A stretch of 64,000 nucleotides of DNA, taken from contig NZ_BTTW01000004.1 of NCBI RefSeq assembly GCF_036245865.1, positions 310,001-374,000 of the forward strand, in the 5' to 3' direction. The stretch comes from Corallococcus caeni. Lineage in GTDB: Bacteria; Myxococcota; Myxococcia; Myxococcales; Myxococcaceae. The position numbers and the translations under genes are program-made. The notes beneath the pieces are model-generated. The model ran no database searches. It saw nothing but the letters and a program-made list of their open reading frames with translations, and was not told where the DNA came from. The first letter of the stretch is position 1, and each line of letters starts with the position of its first letter. Of this stretch, positions 1-7,319 are shown piece by piece.

Positions 1-616
1 AGTCCACGCCCATCTGGAACACGCGGAAGCCCTTGCGGATGGCCTTCACCACCAGCTCCGCGTCGATGAACGAGCCCTGGCTCTTGAGCTCCATCGACTC
101 CAGCACCCGGCGGTGCATCAGCTTGAAGCTGAAGTTCACGTCCTTGATCTGGATGTCGAACAGCGCCCGGATGAGCAGGTTGTAGACGAACGAGTACACG
201 ATGCGCTTGGGGCCCTCGCTCGTGCGGTCGAACCGGAAGGCGCAGATCATGTCCGCCTCCAGGTAGTCCATCAGGTGCAGCGCCCGCTCCAGCTCCCGCA
301 TGTCCCACGGCAGGTCGATGTCCGAGTACAGCACCAGGTCCTTCGTGCTCGCCGCCAGCCCCGTGCGCATCGCCCCGCCCAGCTTCAGGTTCACCGGGTG
401 TGTGATGACCCGGAGCTGGGGCACCTTCGCGGCCAGCGCGTCACAGACCTCCTGGGTCCGGTCCGTGGAGGCGTCATTGACGACGATGATTTCGAAGTCG
501 TCGGTGAGCTTCGGCAGGACTTCCAGGGCGCGGCTCACGGCGCGCTCCACGTAGTCCTCTTCGTTCCAGGCAGGGAAGAAGAGGCTGATGCTCGGGTACT
601 TGGCCACGGTCGTCAT
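1..616 (-). CDS. Family 2 glycosyltransferase, 3' end cut by window edge
   Basis: Reading the minus strand from the ATG at 614-616 gives 205 codons and then the window ends, so the C-terminus is missing. The visible part is a GT-A fold: SLFFPAWNEE near residues 11-20, IVVNDASTD at 44-52 (nucleotide-sugar binding) and YSDIDLPWD at 97-105, which carries the metal-binding DxD. The pattern resembles dolichyl-phosphate-mannose-synthase-like enzymes that load a lipid carrier. A membrane anchor, if present, would lie beyond the edge. It is divergent from the diguanylate cyclase gene, with 128 bp between the starts. The acceptor cannot be told from the sequence. Confidence 0.85.
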   Translation of the reverse strand, partial: MTTVAKYPSISLFFPAWNEEDYVERAVSRALEVLPKLTDDFEIIVVNDASTDRTQEVCDALAAKVPQLRVITHPVNLKLGGAMRTGLAASTKDLVLYSDIDLPWDMRELERALHLMDYLEADMICAFRFDRTSEGPKRIVYSFVYNLLIRALFDIQIKDVNFSFKLMHRRVLESMELKSQGSFIDAELVVKAIRKGFRVFQMGVD

Positions 617-744
617 GTCGCGCGCGTTCCGTCCAGAAGGAAACGGGCGCTCGCTACCAGAGGGGCAACGCGCTGGCAAACGTCATGGCCCTTCTCGTGA
701 CAAACCCGTATAGTACCGCGTAATCATCATTTTACGGGGACACG

Positions 745-1695
745 GTGAAAGCCCAGCCCTACACGCTTCTGGTCGTGGACGATTCGCAGGCGTTGCTGCC
801 CCACCTGGTGCGCACGCTGGGCCCGGAGGACTTCGCCCTCCGGGTGGCGCGCTCCGGACAGGAGGCGCTGGGGCTGACCCAGGAGGTAGACGGCGTCCTG
901 CTCTGCTCGGGCGGCCCCGACGAGGCGCAGGCCCGGGGGCTGCTGGAGGCCCTCACCCCACCGCCACCGGCGGCCCGACCCGCCGTGGTGGTCCTGGCCC
1001 CCGCGGAGGACCGGGCCCTGCGCCTCGCCGCCCTGCGCAGGGGGGCTGAGGTGATTCTGACCCCCTGGGACGACGAAGAGCTGCGCTTGAGGCTCTACCG
1101 GAGCCTCGAAGCGCACTCCCGGTTGAAGTCGCTTCACTCCCAGGTGGAGGAGTTGCGGCGCCTGGCGGTGACGGACGGGCTCACCCAGGTCCACAACCAC
1201 CGCTACTTCCAGGAGCGGCTCCGGGAGGAGTTCCGCCGCTCTCAGCGCTACGACGAGAGCCTGTCGCTCATCCTGGTGGACCTGGACCACTTCAAGAACG
1301 TCAACGACGCCCACGGCCACGGCGCCGGGGACCGCGTCCTGCGGGAGGTGGCCGCCTCCCTCCAGCACAGCGTCCGGGAGACGGACCTCGTGGCCCGCTA
1401 CGGCGGGGAGGAGTTCGCCATCCTCCTGCCCTGCACCCACCTGCCCGGCGCCCTCACCGTGGCGGAGCGGATCCGCAAGGGAATCAACGAGTTGCACGCG
1501 GGTCCGGAGGGCGCCCTGCGCGTCACCGCCTCCCTGGGCATCTCCAGCTTCCCCCACCGCGCCATCCTCACGCCGGAGCAGCTGCTGCTCACCGCGGACG
1601 AGGCCCTCTACCGCGCCAAGCGCGAGGGCCGGGACCGCATCTGTCTCCACCCCCCCGCACCCCTGTTTTCCACGCCGCCTTCACGCGCAGGCTGA
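745..1695 (+). CDS. Diguanylate cyclase with degenerate receiver domain
   Basis: 316 residues from a GTG start. Residues 7-120 have a receiver fold with the acidic pair D12-D13, but the phospho-acceptor position is Cys54 (VLLCSGG where VLLD is expected) and the conserved Lys is Thr106 (ILTPW). Residues 138-300 are a complete GGDEF domain: DHFKNVND, an RETD inhibitory site (RxxD) at 211-214 and GGEEF at 220-224, five residues later as in product-inhibited cyclases. It should therefore make c-di-GMP from GTP and be feedback-inhibited, but should not respond to phosphorylation in the ordinary way. The receiver may be a dimerisation or docking module. Activity is inferred from motifs. Confidence 0.9.
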   Translation: MKAQPYTLLVVDDSQALLPHLVRTLGPEDFALRVARSGQEALGLTQEVDGVLLCSGGPDEAQARGLLEALTPPPPAARPAVVVLAPAEDRALRLAALRRGAEVILTPWDDEELRLRLYRSLEAHSRLKSLHSQVEELRRLAVTDGLTQVHNHRYFQERLREEFRRSQRYDESLSLILVDLDHFKNVNDAHGHGAGDRVLREVAASLQHSVRETDLVARYGGEEFAILLPCTHLPGALTVAERIRKGINELHAGPEGALRVTASLGISSFPHRAILTPEQLLLTADEALYRAKREGRDRICLHPPAPLFSTPPSRAG

Positions 1696-1730
1696 CCCAG
1701 GGGTCAAAAACCCGGGGTCCTGTTTGACCC
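1693..1730. repeat. Cluster of three inverted TGACCC half-sites after the cyclase gene
   Basis: TGACCC-AG-GGGTCA (1693-1706) is a perfect 6-bp inverted pair that begins on the cyclase stop codon. Its right arm also pairs in an 8-bp repeat, GGGTCAAA (1701-1708) with TTTGACCC (1723-1730), across a 14-nt loop. There is no T-tract, so it is either a weak terminator or an operator. A TTGACC/TACAAT pair (1724-1729, 1749-1754) overlaps it, but with a long 19-bp spacer. Confidence 0.5.
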
Positions 1731-1822
1731 TGTTGGGGGCGGTGGGTCTACAATGACCTTGCCCCTTTTTGTCATGTCTCTGAAAAAGGGCGTGATTGCC
1801 GGGGTTTATCCAAATCTCGGGT

Positions 1823-1839
1823 TTGGCAAGGCCATTGCA
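1823..1839 (+). promoter_or_regulatory. Sigma-54 (-24/-12) promoter of the kinase/NtrC operon
   Basis: The sequence TTGGCAAGGCCATTGCA carries GG at 1825-1826 and GC at 1837-1838 with exactly 10 bp between them, close to the RpoN consensus TGGCACG-N4-TTGCA. Transcription would begin near 1850. That leaves the ATG at 1862 with a short leader containing GGAAAG, and it excludes the in-frame ATGs at 1796 and 1841 as starts for this transcript. Confidence 0.75.
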
Positions 1840-1861
1840 AATGTCGGACTCCGGAAAGTCC

Positions 1862-3442
1862 ATGGGAACCCTGGGAGCTCAAGCGCAGGCGCAGGACCCG
1901 GTCGCCCGAGGGCGGCTGCTGCTCGTGGACGACGAGGAGAACATCCTCAAGTCCATCCGGCGGGTGCTGCGCCGCGGTGAGTGGGACATCGAGACGGCGA
2001 CGGACGCGGAAGCCGGCCTGCGCACGCTGGAGCGCTTCCACCCGGAGGTCGTCATCTCCGACTTCCGCATGCCGGGGATGAACGGGGTGGAGTTCCTCAC
2101 CCAGGTGAAGCTCCAGGAGCCGCGCGCCCAGCGCATCATGCTGACGGGGCAGGCGGATCAGCAGGCCATCGAAGAGGCCATCAACCGCTCCGAAATCTTC
2201 CGCTTCATCTCCAAGCCCTGGAACGACAGCCACCTGGTGCTCACGGTGAAGAGCGCCTTCGAGCAGTACGCGCTCCACACGGAGAACGACCGGCTCTACC
2301 GCGTCACCCAGGAGCAGAACGCGGAGCTCAAGCAGCTCAACGCGGAGCTGGAGGAGCGCGTCGCCCTGCGCACGCGCCTGCTGTCCACGGCGAAGCGCGA
2401 GTGGGAGCTGTCCTTCGACTGCATGGAGACGCCGCTCGCGGTGGTGCGCGCGCGGGACTTCGCGGTGCGCCGGGCCAACGTCGCCTACGCGCAGGTGGCC
2501 CGCCGCTCCATCGAAGAGGTGCCTTCGGACGTCCCGTGCCACCAGTACCTCTTCGGCCGGGACACGCCGTGCCAGGGCTGCCCGCTGCCCTCCGCCATGG
2601 AGACGGGCAAGGGCGCTCGCGGCGAGGTGCAGCAGGGCGGGCGCAGCTACGTGGTGGCCGCGTATCCGTTCGCCGGCGACGACCGCGCGGTGTGCACCTA
2701 CCGCGACGTCACCGAGGAGCAGGCCATGACGCGCCGGCTCATCGAGACGGAGAAGATGGCCGCGGTGGGCCAGCTCGCGGGCGGCGTGGCGCACGAAATC
2801 AACAACCCGCTGGGTGGCATCCTCGCCTTCGCGCAGCTGATGTCCCGCGACGCGGGCCGCAGCGAGGGCGACCTGGAGTCGCTGAAGCTGATTGAAGAGA
2901 GCGCGCTGCGCTGCAAGCGCATCGTGGAGAGCCTGCTGAAGTTCAGCCGGCACAGCCGCGTGGAGGACCGCCGCCTCTTTGATTTGTCCAAGTGCGTGGA
3001 GGACGCCGCGGTGCTCTTCCGCGCGCAGCTCAAGTCCATGCCCAAGGTGGAGCTGAAGCTGGGCCTCAAGGACGGGCTGCCCAAGGTGTACGGGGATCCC
3101 GGCACGCTCGCGCAGGTGGTGCTCAACCTGCTGCAGAACGGCCTCCAGGCGCTGCCCAGGGCGGAAGGGCGCCTGTCGCTGGAGACCGGCCGCGAGGGCG
3201 ACCGGACCTTCTTCGCGGTGACGGACACCGGGACGGGCATTGAAGAGCGGCACCTGCCGCGCATCTTCGAGCCGTCGTTCACCACCAAGCCGCCCGGCGA
3301 GGGCACCGGCCTGGGTTTGTCCATCGCCTATCGCATCGTCCAGGACCACGGGGGCACCTTCCAGGTGGACACCCACGTGGGCCAGGGCTCCCGCTTCACC
3401 GTCTTCCTGCCCATTCCCCTGCAGCTCGAGAGGTTGCCGTGA
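1862..3442 (+). CDS. Hybrid histidine kinase: receiver, cysteine-bearing PAS, HisKA, HATPase
   Basis: Starting at ATG 1862 gives 526 residues; the start is set by the sigma-54 promoter just upstream. The order is: receiver (residues 18-130, acceptor D67, K118), coiled coil (about 140-175), PAS-like sensor (180-285), HisKA with phospho-accepting H311 in GGVAHEINNPLGG, then HATPase with N-box NLLQNGLQA, DTGTGIEE and GEGTGLGLS. No membrane segment is seen, so it is cytoplasmic. The PAS contains C226-x10-C237-x2-C240-P, a possible metal or redox site. It overlaps the next gene by 4 bp (GTGA), so its partner is almost certainly that NtrC-type regulator. The receiver at the N-terminus suggests input from another kinase. 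The signal is unknown. Confidence 0.92.
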   Translation: MGTLGAQAQAQDPVARGRLLLVDDEENILKSIRRVLRRGEWDIETATDAEAGLRTLERFHPEVVISDFRMPGMNGVEFLTQVKLQEPRAQRIMLTGQADQQAIEEAINRSEIFRFISKPWNDSHLVLTVKSAFEQYALHTENDRLYRVTQEQNAELKQLNAELEERVALRTRLLSTAKREWELSFDCMETPLAVVRARDFAVRRANVAYAQVARRSIEEVPSDVPCHQYLFGRDTPCQGCPLPSAMETGKGARGEVQQGGRSYVVAAYPFAGDDRAVCTYRDVTEEQAMTRRLIETEKMAAVGQLAGGVAHEINNPLGGILAFAQLMSRDAGRSEGDLESLKLIEESALRCKRIVESLLKFSRHSRVEDRRLFDLSKCVEDAAVLFRAQLKSMPKVELKLGLKDGLPKVYGDPGTLAQVVLNLLQNGLQALPRAEGRLSLETGREGDRTFFAVTDTGTGIEERHLPRIFEPSFTTKPPGEGTGLGLSIAYRIVQDHGGTFQVDTHVGQGSRFTVFLPIPLQLERLP

Positions 3443-4911
3443 ACCAAGTCAAGCGCGCCAAGGTCCTCGTCGTCGATGACGACTCCGTCGTCCTCAAGGC
3501 CGTCACCCAGATCCTCCAGCGGGAAGGCCACCCGGTGGTGGCCATCGACGACGCGGTGGAGGGGCTCGCGGCGGCGAAGGACCCGTCCATCGACGTGGTG
3601 GTGCTCGACATCAAGATGCCGCACCTGTCCGGCATGGACCTCTTGCGCGCCATCAAGGCGGACCGCCCGGACGTGGAGGTCATCATGATGACGGCCTTCG
3701 CCACCGTGGAGACGGCGGTGGAGGCGGTGAAGGCGGGCGCGTACGACTACCTCACCAAGCCCTTCGAGAACATCGACGAGGTGAGCCTCACGGTGGCCAA
3801 GGCCGCCGAGCGCAAGGCGCTGAAGGACCGCACCCGCGCGCTGGAGGAGGCGCTCACCGCGCGCAGCCAGTTCGAGGACCTCATCGGTCAGTCCTCGCAG
3901 ATGCGCGCCGTGTTCAAGCTGGTGGAGACCGTCAGCCACTCCACCGCCACGGTGCTCATCCAGGGTGAGAGCGGCACGGGCAAGGAGCTGGTCGCTCGCG
4001 CCATCCACTACCGCAGCGCCCGCCGCGACAAGCCGTTCGTCGCCGTCAACTGTTCGGCGCTGACGGAGACGCTGCTGGAGAGCGAGCTCTTCGGCCACGT
4101 GAAGGGCAGCTTCACCGGCGCCACCGGCAACAAGAAGGGCCTCTTCGAGGCGGCCGACGGCGGCACCATCTTCCTGGACGAGATTGGCGACGTGCCCCCG
4201 GCCACCCAGGTGCGCCTGCTGCGCGTCCTCCAGGAGGGTGAAGTGAAGCGCGTGGGCGCCAACGAGCCCGTGAAGGTGGACGTGCGCGTCATCGCCGCCA
4301 CGCACGTGGACCTGTCCCGCGCGAAGGAGCAGGGCAAGTTCCGCGAGGACCTCTTCTATCGCCTCAACGTCATCACCATCGACCTGCCGCCCCTGCGCGA
4401 CCGCCCGGAGGACGTGCCGCTGCTCGCGCACCACTTCCTCAAGGTCTACACCGGCAAGGCGGACAAGAAGGTCACCGGCATCAGCCCGCGCGCCATGGAG
4501 GCTCTCACCTGCAACCGGTGGACGGGCAACGTGCGCGAGCTGGAGAACGTCATCGAGCGCGCGGTGGTGCTGACGGCCAACGACGCCATCGACGTGGAGG
4601 ACCTGCCGCCCGGCTTCCAGGCGGCGCCCCAGGCCGACTCGGCGGTGGAGGTGTTCAGCCTGGCGCACCTGCCGTACGCCCAGGCCAAGCGCCTGGCCAT
4701 GCGCGCCTTCGAGCGTCGCTATCTCTCCGCGCTGCTGGAGAAGAACAACCACAACGTGTCCAGCGCGGCGCGCGCGGCCGGCGTGGACCGCTCCAACTTC
4801 CGCCGCCTGCTCAAGCAGTACGAGGTGGCCGGCCGCAGCATGAAGCCGCGCTCGCCCAAGGGGCCGGACTCGGACAGCGGGCCGGGCCCCGTCCTCGAAG
4901 CGGTGTCCTGA
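3439..4911 (+). CDS. NtrC-family sigma-54 activator response regulator
   Basis: 490 residues from a GTG start that overlaps the kinase stop. Receiver 8-120 has D12-D13-D14, acceptor D57 and K107. The AAA+ domain (about 146-385) has Walker A GESGTGKE at 176-183, the sigma-54 contact loop GSFTGA at 223-228 (Ser in place of the usual Ala, a common tolerated variant) and Walker B GGTIFLDEIG at 241-250. A Fis-type helix-turn-helix occupies roughly 435-465. It opens promoters held by RpoN when phosphorylated. Since its own operon has an RpoN promoter, autoactivation is the simplest model. The alternative is control by another myxobacterial activator. Targets outside the window are not identifiable. 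Confidence 0.95.
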   Translation: MNQVKRAKVLVVDDDSVVLKAVTQILQREGHPVVAIDDAVEGLAAAKDPSIDVVVLDIKMPHLSGMDLLRAIKADRPDVEVIMMTAFATVETAVEAVKAGAYDYLTKPFENIDEVSLTVAKAAERKALKDRTRALEEALTARSQFEDLIGQSSQMRAVFKLVETVSHSTATVLIQGESGTGKELVARAIHYRSARRDKPFVAVNCSALTETLLESELFGHVKGSFTGATGNKKGLFEAADGGTIFLDEIGDVPPATQVRLLRVLQEGEVKRVGANEPVKVDVRVIAATHVDLSRAKEQGKFREDLFYRLNVITIDLPPLRDRPEDVPLLAHHFLKVYTGKADKKVTGISPRAMEALTCNRWTGNVRELENVIERAVVLTANDAIDVEDLPPGFQAAPQADSAVEVFSLAHLPYAQAKRLAMRAFERRYLSALLEKNNHNVSSAARAAGVDRSNFRRLLKQYEVAGRSMKPRSPKGPDSDSGPGPVLEAVS

Positions 4912-4954
4912 AAACGCCGTGTCCTGACGGGGCCCTTCGGGGAGTGACGACGCT

Positions 4955-6292
4955 TCAGCCGTCCTCCCCGGGCTCCCGCTCGCCGCGCCGCGCGGCGAGC
5001 TGCTGCTGGATGGATTCATATCGCTCGGACAGCTCCGCCTCGAAGCCGTTGCGCGTCGGGGTGTAGAAGCAGCGCGAGCGCAGGGCCTCCGGCAGGTAGT
5101 CCTCCGGGACGTAGTTGCCCTCGAAGTTGTGCGGGTACTTGTACCCGCCGCCGTAGCCCAGCGACTTCATCAGCTTCGTGGGCGCGTTGCGCAGGTGCAT
5201 GGGCACCGGCAGCGCGCCCTCCTTCGTCACGGCCTCGCGCACGGCCGCGTACGCGGCGATGACGGCGTTCGACTTGGGCGCGAGCGCCAGGTACGTCACG
5301 GCCTGGGTGAGGGGCAGGGTACCCTCCGGCAGGCCCATGAGCTGGAAGGCCCTGAGCGCGTCCACCGCCACGCCCAGCGCTCTCGGGTCCGCGTTGCCCA
5401 CGTCCTCCGACGCGAAGATGACCATGCGGCGGAAGATGAAGACGGGGTCCTCGCCCGCCTCCAGCATGCGCGTCATCCAGTACAGCGCGGCGTCCACGTC
5501 GCTGCCGCGCATGGATTTGATGAACGCGCTGACGACGTTGTAGTGCTCCTCGCCGCCCTTGTCGTAGAGCAGCATCTTCTGCTGGAGCGCTTCTTGCGCC
5601 ACCTTGCGGTCCACCGCCTTGCCGCCGTACGCCGCCGCGGCCTCCAGCGCGGTGAGGGCCTTGCGCGCGTCGCCGCCGGCCGCGTCCGCGATGAACTCCA
5701 GCGCCGCGTCGTCCACCGTCACCTTGCCGCCCAGGCCCCGTGGATCCGCCACCGCGTGGCGCATGACGGCGATGAGCTCCTCCTGCTCCAGCCCGCGCAG
5801 CGTGACGACGCGGCAGCGCGACAGGAGCGCGGCGTTCACCTCGAAGGAGGGGTTCTCCGTGGTGGCGCCAATCAGCGTGACGGTGCCCTTCTCCACGTGG
5901 GGCAGCAGCGCGTCCTGCTGTGACTTGTTGAAGCGGTGGATTTCGTCGATGAACAGGAGCGTGCGCTGGCGGTTCAGCTTCCAGCGGTCCTGCGCGCGGG
6001 CCACCGTCTCACGGATGTCCTTCACGCCCGCGAGCACCGCGGACATGGTCTCGAAGGCGGCGCCCGTGGAGCGCGCGACGAGCTGGGCGAGCGTCGTCTT
6101 GCCGGTGCCGGGCGGACCCCAGAGGATGAGGCTGGGCACCTGGTCGCTCTCCAGGGCGCGGCGCAGGAAGCGGCCCTCGCCGGTGAGGTGCTCCTGGCCC
6201 AGGTACTCGCTGAGCGAGGTGGGGCGCATGCGCTCGGCGAGCGGCGCCAGGGTGGCCTGTTCCTTCTGGCTGGCGTGGTCGAAGAGGTCCAT
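4955..6292 (-). CDS. rarA: Replication-associated recombination protein RarA (MgsA)
   Basis: 445 residues, the usual family length. The clamp-loader-like AAA+ ATPase has Walker A GPPGTGKT at 59-66, Walker B LLFIDEIHRF at 112-121, sensor 1 TTENPSFE and the SRC arginine finger around 158-160. The C-terminal half is the RarA tetramerisation region (GSDVDAALYW, ENVGN-like DVGNADPRAL). RarA acts at stalled or gapped replication forks with SSB and RecA. It lies tail-to-tail with the NtrC-type gene (43 bp apart) and head-to-head with nadK. Confidence 0.95.
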   Translation of the reverse strand: MDLFDHASQKEQATLAPLAERMRPTSLSEYLGQEHLTGEGRFLRRALESDQVPSLILWGPPGTGKTTLAQLVARSTGAAFETMSAVLAGVKDIRETVARAQDRWKLNRQRTLLFIDEIHRFNKSQQDALLPHVEKGTVTLIGATTENPSFEVNAALLSRCRVVTLRGLEQEELIAVMRHAVADPRGLGGKVTVDDAALEFIADAAGGDARKALTALEAAAAYGGKAVDRKVAQEALQQKMLLYDKGGEEHYNVVSAFIKSMRGSDVDAALYWMTRMLEAGEDPVFIFRRMVIFASEDVGNADPRALGVAVDALRAFQLMGLPEGTLPLTQAVTYLALAPKSNAVIAAYAAVREAVTKEGALPVPMHLRNAPTKLMKSLGYGGGYKYPHNFEGNYVPEDYLPEALRSRCFYTPTRNGFEAELSERYESIQQQLAARRGEREPGEDG

Positions 6293-6413
6293 GGGGCCTT
6301 CAAACCTAGCGTCCCGGCCGCCCGGTGGCGCCCCCTTGTGATGTCAGGGGCTGGGCAGGTGCGTCATTTTCCTGGGGAGGACGGTTGGCCGGCTGGACTA
6401 GAACCCGGGGGGC

Positions 6414-7259
6414 GTGCAGACCCTGGTCATCGTCGCGAAGCGAGACACCCCGCGGGCCGTGGTCCTGGCTGCGGAAATCCAACAGCGCCACCCGACCCTG
6501 ACGGTGCTGGCGGACCGCGCCCTGGCGCATGCGCTGAACTGGCCGCGCATCGAGGACCGGGAGCTGGCGGCCCGCGCGGACGCGGTGGTGGTGCTGGGCG
6601 GTGACGGCACGCTCATCTACGCGGCGCGCCTTTTGGGCGGACGCAACGTGCCCATCATCGGCGTCAACCTGGGCAGCCTGGGCTTCATGACCGAAATCTC
6701 CGTGGAGGAGCTCTTCAGCCGGCTGGACGACGTGCTGGCGGGGAACTTCCACGTGGACTCGCGGATGAAGCTGTCGTGCCGGCTGCTGCGCGGGGGCAAG
6801 GTCCTCATCGAGGATGAGATCCTCAACGACGTGGTCATCAACAAGGGCGCGCTCGCGCGCATCGCGGACCACGAGACGTCCATCGACGGGGTGCCCATCA
6901 CCACGTACAAGGCGGACGGCGTCATCCTGGCCACGCCCACTGGCTCCACGGCGTACTCGCTGTCCGCGGGCGGGCCCATCGTGCACCCGTCGGTGGACTG
7001 CACCATCCTGTCGCCCATCTGCTCGCACGCGCTGACCCAGCGGTCCATCGTGGTGCCGGCGGACCGCACCATCCGCGTCACGCTGAAGAGCGAGACGGCG
7101 GACACGTACCTCACGCTGGATGGGCAGACGGGGCACTCGCTCCAGGGCGGGGACTGCATTGAAGTGGTGCGCTCGCCCAACCGCGTGGGCCTGGTGCGCA
7201 ACCCGCACGTGGCCTTCTTCACCATCCTCCGGCAGAAGCTCCACTGGGGCGAGCGCTGA
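6414..7259 (+). CDS. nadK: NAD kinase
   Basis: 281 residues from a GTG start. It carries GGDGT at 62-66 (phosphate and catalytic loop), the NE/D-type motif LNDVVINKG, and TPTGSTAYSLSAGGP (about 170-185), which together define ATP-NAD kinases. It phosphorylates NAD to NADP in the cytoplasm. The C-terminus FFTILRQKLHWGER is typical of bacterial NadK. A Ser/Thr kinase gene follows 60 bp downstream on the same strand, but nothing links their functions. Confidence 0.97.
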   Translation: MQTLVIVAKRDTPRAVVLAAEIQQRHPTLTVLADRALAHALNWPRIEDRELAARADAVVVLGGDGTLIYAARLLGGRNVPIIGVNLGSLGFMTEISVEELFSRLDDVLAGNFHVDSRMKLSCRLLRGGKVLIEDEILNDVVINKGALARIADHETSIDGVPITTYKADGVILATPTGSTAYSLSAGGPIVHPSVDCTILSPICSHALTQRSIVVPADRTIRVTLKSETADTYLTLDGQTGHSLQGGDCIEVVRSPNRVGLVRNPHVAFFTILRQKLHWGER

Positions 7260-7319
7260 GCCTCCGGGCCCGGGGGTGGGGCTCCCCTCCGGTGCGAGGG
7301 GTGCGGTAGCGTCCGGCCC

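Noticed and set aside
1796..1861. ATG at 1796 or 1841 as start of the histidine kinase
   Set aside because: Both lie upstream of the transcription start predicted by the sigma-54 promoter; ATG 1862 also has GGAAAG before it.
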